Shown here piece by piece: positions 7,372 through 15,699 of a stretch of 22,841 nucleotides of DNA (the stretch's first letter is position 1; every line of letters begins with the position of its first letter). The DNA is taken from contig URWP01000017.1 of assembly GCA_900551645.1 (NCBI GenBank), forward strand, positions 1 through 22,841, read 5' to 3'. Origin of the DNA: an uncultured Bacteroides sp. GTDB taxonomy: Bacteria > Bacteroidota > Bacteroidia > Bacteroidales > Bacteroidaceae. The notes beneath the pieces were generated by a model. The model saw only the letters and a list, made by a program, of their open reading frames with translations. It had not been told where the DNA came from and searched no databases. A program made the translations under genes and the position numbers.

Positions 7372-8721
7372 TTATTTCTTCAGACGAGCCTGGATAGCTT
7401 CCGATTCTTTTTCATATCCCGGTTTGTTCAACAGGGCGAACATGTTCTTTTTATAAGCTTCTACACCCGGTTGGTTAAATGGATTTACTTCCAGCAGATA
7501 GCCGCTGATACCACAAGCTTTTTCGAAGAAGTAGATTAACTGACCCAGATAATATTCGTTCAGTACAGGAACGCTGACACGCATGTTTGGTACACCACCG
7601 TCTACGTGTGCCAACTGTGTTCCTAATTCGGCCATTTTATTTACTTCATCAACGCGTTTGCCTGCTAAGAAGTTCAAGCCGTCCAGATTTTCTTCATCTG
7701 ATGGAACATGAAGTTCATGATTTGGAGTCTCTACAGAAACAACAGTCTCAAAGATAGTACGTTCACCTTGCTGAATCCATTGTCCCATAGAATGCAGGTC
7801 AGTAGAGAAGTCTACAGAGCTTGGGTAAATACCTTTGCCGTCTTTCCCTTCTGATTCGCCGTACAGCTGTTTCCACCATTCCATGAAATAGTGCAGTTTC
7901 GGTTGGAAATTTACCAGGATTTCAATCTTTTTACCACTGCGGTACAGTTCATTGCGTGTAGCGGCATATAAGGCAGCTGGGTTTTCTGCCAGGCTTTCTG
8001 TAGCACATACTTCTTCCATTTTCTTAGCTCCTGCTACCAGTTGTTCAATGTCGATGCCGGCTACGGCAATTGGCAGCAAACCTACCGGAGTCAATACAGA
8101 GAAACGTCCTCCTACATTATCTGGAATTATAAATGATTTATATCCTTCTTTATCTGCTGTTACACGGGCAGCCCCCTTCTTGGCATCTGTTACGGCTACA
8201 ATGACTTTGCGGGCCATTTCTTTTCCACGTTGTTCTTCGCATTGTTTTTTCAGGAGTCGGAAAGCCAAAGCAGTTTCAGTAGTTGTACCTGATTTGGAAA
8301 TATTGATTACACCGAATTTCTTGTCTTTCAGGAATTCTGTCAATTCGTATAGGTAATCTTCACCGATATTGTGTCCGGCAAAGATGATGGTCGGTTGGCC
8401 GGCTTTCTTTTCCTGCAGCCACAGGAAGCTGTTTGACATGGCTTCAATGACAGCACGTGCACCCAAGTAGCTTCCACCGATACCGGCAACGATTACCACA
8501 TCGCAGTTTTCGCGTAGTACCTGTGCTGTAGCTTTCAGATCATCGATGTGTTCCTGAGTAATGGAAGAAGGTAAATGTAACCATCCCAAAAAGTCATTAC
8601 CCAAACCTGTACCCTTCTCCAGAGTTTCCATACAAGCTTTTACGTTGGATTCGTAAGAAGCCAATTTCTCTTTAGAAATGAAATCTAAAGTCTTTTCGAT
8701 GCATAATTTAATATTTTCCAT
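7372..8721 (-). CDS. pgi: Glucose-6-phosphate isomerase
   Basis: A 449-residue phosphoglucose isomerase interconverting glucose-6-phosphate and fructose-6-phosphate in the cytosol. Family landmarks are in order: GIGGSYLGAR (80-89), the SIS-domain phosphate-binding motif SKSGTTTET (142-150), GGRFSVLTPVGLLP (204-217), GESEGKDGKG with the catalytic glutamate region (288-297), STDLHSMGQ (306-314), and the C-terminal signature NPFNQPGVEAYK ending in the catalytic lysine K424. Length agrees with the bacterial Bacillus-type enzyme of about 450 residues. The ATG at 8721 was chosen; the longer frame to 8730 would need TTG. It follows gpsA on the same strand across a 167-bp gap that holds inverted repeats but no consensus promoter. 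Confidence 0.97.
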   Translation of the reverse strand: MENIKLCIEKTLDFISKEKLASYESNVKACMETLEKGTGLGNDFLGWLHLPSSITQEHIDDLKATAQVLRENCDVVIVAGIGGSYLGARAVIEAMSNSFLWLQEKKAGQPTIIFAGHNIGEDYLYELTEFLKDKKFGVINISKSGTTTETALAFRLLKKQCEEQRGKEMARKVIVAVTDAKKGAARVTADKEGYKSFIIPDNVGGRFSVLTPVGLLPIAVAGIDIEQLVAGAKKMEEVCATESLAENPAALYAATRNELYRSGKKIEILVNFQPKLHYFMEWWKQLYGESEGKDGKGIYPSSVDFSTDLHSMGQWIQQGERTIFETVVSVETPNHELHVPSDEENLDGLNFLAGKRVDEVNKMAELGTQLAHVDGGVPNMRVSVPVLNEYYLGQLIYFFEKACGISGYLLEVNPFNQPGVEAYKKNMFALLNKPGYEKESEAIQARLKK

Positions 8722-8782
8722 GTTATTCAATTAAAAATTAATAATTGACAATTAAAACTGTATGTATTTCTTTGACAGAGGG

Positions 8783-8829
8783 ACAGAAGAATCGATTGTT
8801 GGTTGGAAGTGATTCTTTTATTCTTCTGT
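8783..8829 (-). repeat. Inverted repeat in the gpsA-pgi gap
   Basis: ACAGAAGAAT (8783-8792) and ATTCTTCTGT (8820-8829) are perfectly complementary, with a 27-nt loop. A competing pairing, ATCGATTG (8791-8798) with CAATCGAT (8865-8872), overlaps the first arm. No T-run follows, so this is not a standard terminator; it may be a leader structure for pgi. Nothing else is recognised between 8722 and 8888. Confidence 0.5.
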
Positions 8830-8888
8830 TCAGTGAACACAAATGTCTGTTCTTTGTTCTGATTCAATCGATAGTTTCTGATTATTAA

Positions 8889-9884
8889 TTATCGGAATGA
8901 ATCAGTCAATAGTTTTATTTCAATCATGGGGGAAATTCGTTCATACAAGATATTGTAGACTGCATCTACTATCGGCATATTCACATGAAGATGCTTATTG
9001 AGTTCTTTGATACATTTGGTACCATAATATCCTTCAGCTATCATCTCCATTTCTATTTGCGCACTTTTCACCGAGTACCCTTTTCCTATCATGGTGCCGA
9101 ATACCCTGTTACGGCTGAAATTCGAATACGAGGTTACTAGCAGGTCACCCAAATAAGCCGAGTCGTTGGTACATCGGTCTACAGGGTGTACTGTATTCAG
9201 GAAACGGTTCATTTCCTGGATGGCGTTCGATACAAGTACTGCTTGGAAATTGTCTCCGTATTTTAGTCCGCTACAGATACCGGCCGCAATGGCATATACA
9301 TTTTTCAGTACAGATGCATATTCAATGCCTGCTACATCCGAGTTCACTGAGGTCTTGATGTATTGACCGGTCAGTTGTCGGGCAAACATTTTGGCTTTCT
9401 CTATGTCTTTGCAGCCAATGGTCAGATACGACAGACGTTCCAAAGCAACTTCTTCAGCATGGCAGGGACCCGCCAGTACTGCGATATTTTCTTCTGGAAC
9501 CCCATACATTTTATGGAAATAATCGGATACGATGAGATTTTCATCCGGAACAATACCTTTGATGGCTGTTACTATGAACTTATCCTTGATTTTTGTCTTT
9601 AGCTTTTTCAGGTGGGTTTTCAGGTAAGGAGAAGGAGTTACGAAAATCAGAGTATCCGATTCACGTACTACCTTATTAATATCCGATGAGAAATTGATAC
9701 GTTTAATGTCAAAGCGTACGCTAGTCAGGTAGGCCGGATTGTGTCCGAGTCGTTTGAACTCTTCTATCCGGTCATCACGCCGCATATACCAGTTGATTGA
9801 TTCTGCCTGGCCCAAGATAATCTTGGCGATAGCGGTAGCCCAACTTCCTCCACCCATGATGGCTATTTTTCCGGGTAATTTCAT
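8889..9884 (-). CDS. gpsA: NAD(P)-dependent glycerol-3-phosphate dehydrogenase
   Basis: A 331-residue GpsA that reduces dihydroxyacetone phosphate to sn-glycerol-3-phosphate for phospholipid synthesis. The N-terminal Rossmann fold begins with MGGGSWATAIA (10-20; family GxGxxG/A). FVTPSPYL and TAIKGI (107-111) line the cofactor site, LAGPCHAEEV (137-146) is the substrate-side loop, K194 in SVLKNVYAIAAG is the catalytic lysine, and TNDSAYLGDLL (239-249) and NFSRNR (255-260) match the C-terminal helical domain. The ATG at 9884 gives a normal start; extending to 9893 would require TTG. It lies between lysS and pgi on the same strand. A terminator-like hairpin ends 21 nt before its ATG, leaving no room for a promoter after it. 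Confidence 0.96.
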   Translation of the reverse strand: MKLPGKIAIMGGGSWATAIAKIILGQAESINWYMRRDDRIEEFKRLGHNPAYLTSVRFDIKRINFSSDINKVVRESDTLIFVTPSPYLKTHLKKLKTKIKDKFIVTAIKGIVPDENLIVSDYFHKMYGVPEENIAVLAGPCHAEEVALERLSYLTIGCKDIEKAKMFARQLTGQYIKTSVNSDVAGIEYASVLKNVYAIAAGICSGLKYGDNFQAVLVSNAIQEMNRFLNTVHPVDRCTNDSAYLGDLLVTSYSNFSRNRVFGTMIGKGYSVKSAQIEMEMIAEGYYGTKCIKELNKHLHVNMPIVDAVYNILYERISPMIEIKLLTDSFR

Positions 9885-9904
9885 AAGAATCAACTATGAA
9901 TGAA

Positions 9905-9954
9905 AATTAAAAGTCAAAGCGGAATCACGGTGTATTCCGCTTTTGCTTTTAATT
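9905..9954 (-). terminator. Terminator-like hairpin between lysS and gpsA
   Basis: A 21-bp stem (9905-9925 with 9934-9954, two mismatches) has an 8-nt loop. On the minus strand it is followed by a weak TTTTCATTC tail. It lies just past the lysS stop codon and could end lysS transcription, but it is only 21 nt from the gpsA start, so partial termination or mRNA processing is also possible. Confidence 0.65.
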
Positions 9955-9970
9955 CTGTCTCTTGTATCGG

Positions 9971-11698
9971 TTAAATTTTCTGTATCCAGCCTGCCACTTC
10001 GTCTACACTTGGATTGGTCAGTTCCAGTTTGTATTTCTTGTTGATACCACAAATATCTTGATGAAGTTTCTGCGGGTTTACTTCCTTCATGTCTGATACC
10101 AGATTATATCCTGCTTTTTGGATAACAGCTACCCAAGCCTCCGGAATACCCAGTTCCATGAATTTGGCCGGTGCATCCTTCGGAGTAACTTTTTCCGGAC
10201 GCATTTGTGGGAAGAACAATACTTCCTGAATGAATGTTTTGCCAGTCATCAGCATGACCAGACGGTCGATACCGATACCGATACCGCTGGTAGGAGGCAT
10301 ACCGTATTGCAGGGCGCGCAGGAAGTCCTGATCGATAATCATGGCTTCATCATCCCCTTTATCAGCCAGACGCATCTGTTCCTTGAATCGTTCTTCCTGA
10401 TCAATCGGGTCGTTCAACTCTGAATAAGCATTGGCTAATTCTTTACCGTTTACCATCAGTTCGAAACGTTCGGTCAAGCCCGGTTTAGAACGATGCATTT
10501 TGGTCAGTGGTGACATTTCAACCGGATAATCAGTGATGAATGTTGGCTGTATGAAACTGCCTTCACAGAATTCGCCGAATATTTCGTCAATCAGCTTACC
10601 CTTACCCATGGTTTCATCGATTTCCATATTCAGCTTCTGACATACTTCACGGATTTGTGCTTCGTCCATACCGTTCAGGTCATAGCCGGTCTTTTCTTTG
10701 ATGGCATCCAGAATAGGCAGACGGCGGTAAGGCGCCTTGAAGCTGATGACTTTTCCGTCGATTTCACGTTCTGGTTTTCCGTTTACAGCGATGCAGACCG
10801 CTTCGAGCAGCTTTTCAGTAAACGACATCATCCAGTTGTAATCTTTATATTGAACGTACAGTTCCATACAAGTGAACTCTGGATTGTGGTTGCGGTCCAT
10901 ACCTTCATTTCGGAAGTTTTTGCCTATTTCGTATACACCTTCAAATCCTCCCACGATGAGCCGTTTCAGATAAAGCTCTGTAGCGATACGCATATACATA
11001 TCGGTATCGAGGGCGTTGAAATGGGTGATGAACGGTTTGGCACTGGCACCGCCTGCAATGTTCTGTAGGGTTGGAGTTTCCACTTCAGTGTATCCTGCTT
11101 CATCCAGAATGCGACGGATGGTCCGGATAACTGTTGCACGTTGCAGGAAGATATCTTTTACACCTTCGTTTACTACCAAATCTACATAGCGCTGGCGGTA
11201 ACGGAGTTCTGGGTCTTCGAATTTATCGTATGCCACTCCGTCTTTGTATTTTACAATCGGAAGCGGTTTGAGGGGTTTTGAAAGAACTGTCAGCTTTTGG
11301 GCATGGATAGACACTTCACCCATCTGTGTACGGAATACGAACCCTTCGATACCGATGAAGTCGCCCAAGTCCAACAGGCGTTTGAATACTACATTATATA
11401 AATCTTTATTTTCATCCGGACAGATGTCATCGCGGGTGATGTATACCTGAATACGACCTTTAGAGTCCTGCAACTCAATGAAAGAAGCTTTACCCATTAC
11501 ACGACGTGACATCATACGTCCGGCCACTGAAACTTTACGAGGTTCTGCTTCGTCGTCCTTGAATTCGGCTTTTATATCAGTCGAAAATGCATTGGTTACA
11601 TACTCAGCAGCAGGGTACGGATCGATGCCCATCGCTCTCAATTCATTCAGACTGTTCCGTCTGATAATCTCCTGTTCACTTAGTTCTAATACGTTCAT
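9971..11698 (-). CDS. lysS: Lysyl-tRNA synthetase, class II
   Basis: A 575-residue class II lysyl-tRNA synthetase that charges tRNA-Lys in the cytosol. An N-terminal OB-fold anticodon-binding domain covers about 55-165 (VSVAGRMMSRRVMGKASFIE). In the catalytic domain, motif 2 is FRNEGMDRNHNPEFT and motif 3 is GIGIGIDRLVMLMTG. The usual bacterial enzyme ends near residue 505, shortly after LFFPQMRPE. Here about 70 further residues follow (from KVTPKDAPAK to the end), with a predicted all-helical pattern; similar tails occur in Bacteroidetes LysS, and their role is not known to me. A -7 element sits 28 bp upstream of the ATG at 11698. The gene is divergent from aconitase. Confidence 0.97.
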   Translation of the reverse strand: MNVLELSEQEIIRRNSLNELRAMGIDPYPAAEYVTNAFSTDIKAEFKDDEAEPRKVSVAGRMMSRRVMGKASFIELQDSKGRIQVYITRDDICPDENKDLYNVVFKRLLDLGDFIGIEGFVFRTQMGEVSIHAQKLTVLSKPLKPLPIVKYKDGVAYDKFEDPELRYRQRYVDLVVNEGVKDIFLQRATVIRTIRRILDEAGYTEVETPTLQNIAGGASAKPFITHFNALDTDMYMRIATELYLKRLIVGGFEGVYEIGKNFRNEGMDRNHNPEFTCMELYVQYKDYNWMMSFTEKLLEAVCIAVNGKPEREIDGKVISFKAPYRRLPILDAIKEKTGYDLNGMDEAQIREVCQKLNMEIDETMGKGKLIDEIFGEFCEGSFIQPTFITDYPVEMSPLTKMHRSKPGLTERFELMVNGKELANAYSELNDPIDQEERFKEQMRLADKGDDEAMIIDQDFLRALQYGMPPTSGIGIGIDRLVMLMTGKTFIQEVLFFPQMRPEKVTPKDAPAKFMELGIPEAWVAVIQKAGYNLVSDMKEVNPQKLHQDICGINKKYKLELTNPSVDEVAGWIQKI

Positions 11699-11726
11699 TT
11701 GTTAGTATATTAACTCAATTTGGGTA

Positions 11727-11734
11727 CAAAAATA
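11727..11734 (-). promoter_or_regulatory. lysS promoter -7 element
   Basis: TATTTTTG on the minus strand matches TAnnTTTG, placing a start near 11722 and a leader of about 24 nt. No clear -33 TTTG is found at the standard distance. Confidence 0.45.
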
Positions 11735-12007
11735 GCAAACATTTTGCAATTATCCCTATGAATGAGATACTTTTTAGCAGAAAGGATTTGTAAAACAGAT
11801 GGAAATAAGGAAAAATAACGGTTTGTGTTATTGGTTGTGCAGGTGTGGGATAAATGTAACGAAGTTTACGAATTATTGAATGCATAAAGATAGATAAGTT
11901 GGTGCTTGTTTGTGCTTGCAATATGTAATGAAAAGTAGGATAAAAGTGTTATATTTATGCATAATTCGTTTACTGTGTTTTAAAAATATGTGATTTATTA
12001 CTATTCT
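11735..12007. other. Intergenic region between lysS and acn
   Basis: No convincing gene is seen here. The stretch is AT-rich and holds a split inverted repeat: ACGAATTATTGAATGCATAAA (11868-11888) faces its near-complement at 11954-11969, the second copy being 5 nt shorter. The second copy contains the perfect 10-bp palindrome TTATGCATAA (11955-11964), which ends 43 bp before the acn -33 element and could be an operator. Its function is unknown. Confidence 0.35.
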
Positions 12008-12039
12008 TTTGAATATTGTAAAATTAAATTCTATATTTG
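12008..12039 (+). promoter_or_regulatory. acn-icd-citrate synthase operon promoter
   Basis: TTTG (12008-12011), a 20-bp spacer and TATATTTG (12032-12039) fully match the Bacteroidetes consensus. The start would be near 12045, giving a leader of about 95 nt. A 6-bp hairpin CCGGAT/ATCCGG (12047-12052 with 12061-12066) sits at the start of that leader. Confidence 0.75.
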
Positions 12040-12139
12040 CGCCGGACCGGATGAAAGCGAATCCGGATATTTCTCTACAGTGGGTAGCTGATACGAGATT
12101 AAAGAATGAAAATGAGGTATTAAATTTAAGGTATACAAA

Positions 12140-14395
12140 ATGGTTTATGACATTGATGTATTGAGAAGTTTCTACAAGTCGTATGCTACGAAGGTAGATA
12201 CGGCAAGAAAGAAACTGGGTAGGGCCATGACATTGGCTGAGAAAGTGCTATATGCACATTTGTATGATGAAGGGTCATTGGCCGATTATCATCGGGGGGA
12301 AGATTATGTGAATTTCAGGCCAGACAGGGTAGCCATGCAGGATGCAACGGCGCAGATGGCTCTGTTGCAGTTCATGAATGCGGGGAAAAATGCGGTGGCT
12401 GTTCCGTCTACAGTTCATTGTGACCATTTGATTCAAGCCTATAAGGGAGCTGGTGTCGATTTGCCGGTTGCTTTGGAAGTCAATCAGGAAGTGTATGCTT
12501 TTCTTAGGAGTGTGGCATCAAAATATGGTATCGGATTCTGGAAACCTGGAGCCGGTATCATCCATCAGGTAGTATTGGAGAACTATGCTTTTCCTGGTGG
12601 AATGATGGTAGGAACAGATTCACATACACCTAATGCCGGTGGACTGGGTATGGTTGCTATCGGAGTAGGAGGTGCCGATGCGGTAGATGTGATGACTGGC
12701 ATGGAATGGGAGTTGAAAATGCCGAAACTGATAGGGGTAAGACTAACCGGAAGGTTGAACGGTTGGGCTGCACCGAAAGATGTTATTCTGAAACTGGCTG
12801 GTCTGCTTACTGTAAAAGGAGCTACCAATGCTATTATCGAATACTTTGGCGAGGGAGCCGCTTCGTTGTCAGCTACAGGAAAGGCAACGATCTGTAACAT
12901 GGGTGCCGAAGTGGGAGCAACTACTTCTATTTTCCCGTTCGACCGGAATATGGCTGAATATCTGTGTGCTACCGGTCGGGAAGAAATCGCGGATCTGGCG
13001 AAGCAGAATGCTGCCGAACTGCAGGCTGACCCGGAAGTGGCAGCTCATCCGGAAGCTTATTATGACCGGATTATCGAAATAGATTTGTCCACGTTGGAAC
13101 CTTATATCAACGGCCCGTTTACTCCGGATGCAGCTTGTACTTTGTCTGAATTTGCTGAAAAAGTAAAGAAGAACGGTTATCCGCAGCGGATGGAAGTCGG
13201 TCTTATTGGTTCCTGTACCAATTCGTCTTACCAGGATTTGAGTCGTGCGGCTTCGTTAGCCCGTCAGGTAAAGGCGAAAGGGCTGAAAATGGCTGCTCCG
13301 CTTATTATCAATCCGGGTTCCGAACAGGTGTATTGCACTTCGTTGCGTGATGGAATGATTGCCGATTTTCAGGCAGTGGGAGCTGTTGTCATGACCAATG
13401 CCTGCGGTCCGTGTATCGGACAGTGGAAACGTGTCACAGACGATCCGACCCGTGCCAACTCCATCGTGACTTCCTTTAACCGGAATTTCGCGAAACGTGC
13501 GGATGGAAATCCGAACACCCATGCGTTTGTAGCTTCGCCTGAAGTGGCGATGGCTTTAGCCATAGCCGGAGACCTTTGTTTTAATCCGATGACAGATACT
13601 TTGGTGAATGAAAAAGGCGAAGCTGTCCGATTGGACGCTCCGGAAGGTGATACATTGCCGAAAAAGGGATTTACGGTAGACGATAACGGATATGTGGCAC
13701 CGGCAATAGACGGCAGCATGTTGGAAGTATCTATCAATCCGGATTCACAACGTTTGCAGAAACTGGCGCCTTTTGCCCCCTGGGATGGAAAAGATTTGAC
13801 GGATATGCCGTTACTTATCAAGACACAAGGTAAATGTACTACCGACCATATTTCCATGGCAGGACCGTGGTTACGTTTTCGTGGACACTTGCAGAACATT
13901 TCAGATAATATGCTGATGGGAGCTGTCAATGCTTTTAATGGAAAGACTAACTCTGTTCTGAATCAGCTGGACAGTACTTACGACGCTGTTTCGGCAGTGG
14001 CCAAGGCTTATAAGGCGCAGGGAATACCTTCCATTGTCGTGGCCGAAGAGAATTATGGTGAAGGCTCTAGTCGCGAACATGCAGCGATGGAACCTCGTTT
14101 CCTGAATGTACGTGTCATTCTGGCCAAAAGCTTTGCCCGTATTCATGAGACTAACCTGAAGAAACAGGGGATGCTGGCACTGACTTTCAAGGATAAGCAG
14201 GATTATGATAAGGTGCGGGAGGACGACCGGATTTCAGTGAAAGGTCTGGAGCATTTTACTCCGGGACAGCCGTTAGAGGTGATTGTGAAACATACTGACG
14301 GTACGATTGATACTTTCGAGGCATTACATACCTACAATGACATGCAGATAGGTTGGTTTAAGGCTGGCTCTGCATTGAATACTTTTGTAAAATGA
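12140..14395 (+). CDS. acnA: Aconitate hydratase, mitochondrial-like
   Basis: A 751-residue aconitase converting citrate to isocitrate with a [4Fe-4S] cluster. The cluster cysteines are C359 (GSCTNSSY) and C422/C425 (ACGPCIGQW); their spacing of 63 and 3 is that of mitochondrial aconitase. Other active-site motifs are CDHLIQ, TDSHTPNAGGLG, TTDHISMAGPW and GEGSSREHAA. The length of about 750 and this motif set distinguish it from the longer AcnA/IRP and AcnB types; a mitochondrial-like aconitase is known in Bacteroides fragilis. It is the first gene of an operon with icd (27 bp to the icd ATG used here) and citrate synthase. A 37-codon frame (12051-12164) opens in the leader and overlaps the start of this gene. 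Confidence 0.97.
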   Translation: MVYDIDVLRSFYKSYATKVDTARKKLGRAMTLAEKVLYAHLYDEGSLADYHRGEDYVNFRPDRVAMQDATAQMALLQFMNAGKNAVAVPSTVHCDHLIQAYKGAGVDLPVALEVNQEVYAFLRSVASKYGIGFWKPGAGIIHQVVLENYAFPGGMMVGTDSHTPNAGGLGMVAIGVGGADAVDVMTGMEWELKMPKLIGVRLTGRLNGWAAPKDVILKLAGLLTVKGATNAIIEYFGEGAASLSATGKATICNMGAEVGATTSIFPFDRNMAEYLCATGREEIADLAKQNAAELQADPEVAAHPEAYYDRIIEIDLSTLEPYINGPFTPDAACTLSEFAEKVKKNGYPQRMEVGLIGSCTNSSYQDLSRAASLARQVKAKGLKMAAPLIINPGSEQVYCTSLRDGMIADFQAVGAVVMTNACGPCIGQWKRVTDDPTRANSIVTSFNRNFAKRADGNPNTHAFVASPEVAMALAIAGDLCFNPMTDTLVNEKGEAVRLDAPEGDTLPKKGFTVDDNGYVAPAIDGSMLEVSINPDSQRLQKLAPFAPWDGKDLTDMPLLIKTQGKCTTDHISMAGPWLRFRGHLQNISDNMLMGAVNAFNGKTNSVLNQLDSTYDAVSAVAKAYKAQGIPSIVVAEENYGEGSSREHAAMEPRFLNVRVILAKSFARIHETNLKKQGMLALTFKDKQDYDKVREDDRISVKGLEHFTPGQPLEVIVKHTDGTIDTFEALHTYNDMQIGWFKAGSALNTFVK

Positions 14396-14408
14396 TACAT
14401 TTAGAAAT

Positions 14409-14413
14409 AGGAG
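14409..14413 (+). promoter_or_regulatory. icd ribosome binding site (AGGAG)
   Basis: AGGAG lies 3 nt before the ATG at 14417 but 9 nt before the in-frame ATG at 14423. The normal spacing favours 14423 as the icd start. A Shine-Dalgarno sequence this clear is otherwise uncommon in the window. Confidence 0.5.
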
Positions 14414-14422
14414 AACATGGTT

Positions 14423-15677
14423 ATGAGTAAAGTATATATGGAAAACGGGAAATTGGTAGTTCCCGATCAGGTAACGATTCCTTTTATCGAAGGAGATGGT
14501 GTCGGGGCAGAGATTACCCCAGTGTGTCAGCAGATAGTCAATGCGGCAGTTGAGGCTGCCTATCATGGCAAACGTTCTATCGAATGGAAAGAAGTTCTGG
14601 CCGGAGGAAAGGCTTTCCAGCAGACTGGTGAGTGGTTGCCAGAGGCTACGATGGATGCTTTCCGTGAATACCTGGTCGGCATCAAAGGACCGCTTACTAC
14701 TCCAGTGGGTGGGGGTATCCGTTCCTTGAATGTAGCCTTGCGTCAGACGCTTGACCTGTATGTCTGTCTGCGCCCGGTCCGTTGGTTCAAAGGAGTGGTT
14801 TCTCCAGTCAAAGAACCGGAAAAGGTGGATATGCATATCTTCCGTGAAAATACGGAAGATATCTATGCCGGCATTGAATGGGAGCAGGGTACTCCCGAAG
14901 CCGAGAAGTTCTATGCTTTCCTGCGTGATGAAATGGGAGTGACGAAAGTCCGTTTTCCGGAAACTTCTTCATTCGGTGTAAAACCGGTATCCAAGGAAGG
15001 TACACAGCGTCTGGTCCGTTCGGCCATCGAATATGCTTTGATTCACAAGCTGTCTTCTGTTACATTGGTACATAAAGGAAATATCATGAAATTTACCGAG
15101 GGCGGATTTAAGCGCTGGGGATATGAAGTGGCTGAGACTGAATTTGCGGAGCAGACTTTTACAATGAACCAGTATGAGCAGTTGAAGAAGGATTTAGGTG
15201 AAGAATCGGCTAAGGCTGAGTTGGCTAAGGCCATCAATGGAGGAAAGGTCATTGTCAAAGACTGCATTGCCGATGCTTTCCTTCAGAATACCTTGCTGAT
15301 TCCGGAAGAATATTCGGTCATCGCTACATTGAACTTGAACGGCGATTACATTTCCGATCAGTTGGCTGCCATGGTAGGTGGTATCGGTATTGCTCCGGGC
15401 GCCAATATCAATTACCAGACCGGACATGCCATTTTTGAGGCTACACACGGCTCCGAATATAGCCGGTAAGAATGTGGTAAATCCATGTTCGCTTCTGCTT
15501 TCTTCTGTCATGATGTTGGAATACTTGGGGTGGAAAGAGGCTGCTTCCTTGATAACTAATGCTTTGGAAGAAGCTTTTTCCAAAGGGCAAGCTACCAATG
15601 ACCTGGCTCGTTTCATGCCGAACGGACAGGCACTTTCGACGACAGAGTTCGGACAGCTCATCGTTGGTTTGTTATAA
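14423..15677 (+). pseudogene. icd: Isocitrate dehydrogenase, frameshifted near 15450
   Basis: This encodes an E. coli-type isocitrate dehydrogenase (oxidative decarboxylation of isocitrate to 2-oxoglutarate), but the frame is broken. The first part, to a TAA at 15467-15469, has the substrate loop GGGIRSLNVALRQ, FRENTEDIYAGIEW, VTLVHKGNIMKFTEG, NLNGDYISD and GGIGIAPGANI, ending EATHG-SEYSR. The rest continues in the next frame from about 15447 (TAPNIAGKNVVNP...) to a TAA at 15675-15677. Joining the two gives about 419 residues (E. coli 416). The family sequence is THGTAP, so five bases are missing, consistent with collapse between two ACGG copies. The truncated product would lack the nucleotide-binding loop and about 76 C-terminal residues and should be inactive. 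Real mutation and sequencing error cannot be separated here. Citrate synthase starts 22 bp later, so it may still be expressed. Confidence 0.88.
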
Positions 15678-15699
15678 TCTTTATTTATGAATTGAGTCT

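Noticed and set aside
13256..13929. Long minus-strand frames inside acn (13256-13522, 13369-13929)
   Set aside because: They are antisense to a fully motif-supported aconitase, have no recognisable domains, and reflect its codon pattern.
15194..15661. Minus-strand frame across the icd frameshift
   Set aside because: It is antisense to both parts of icd and shows no domain; it is open only because of the codon use of icd.
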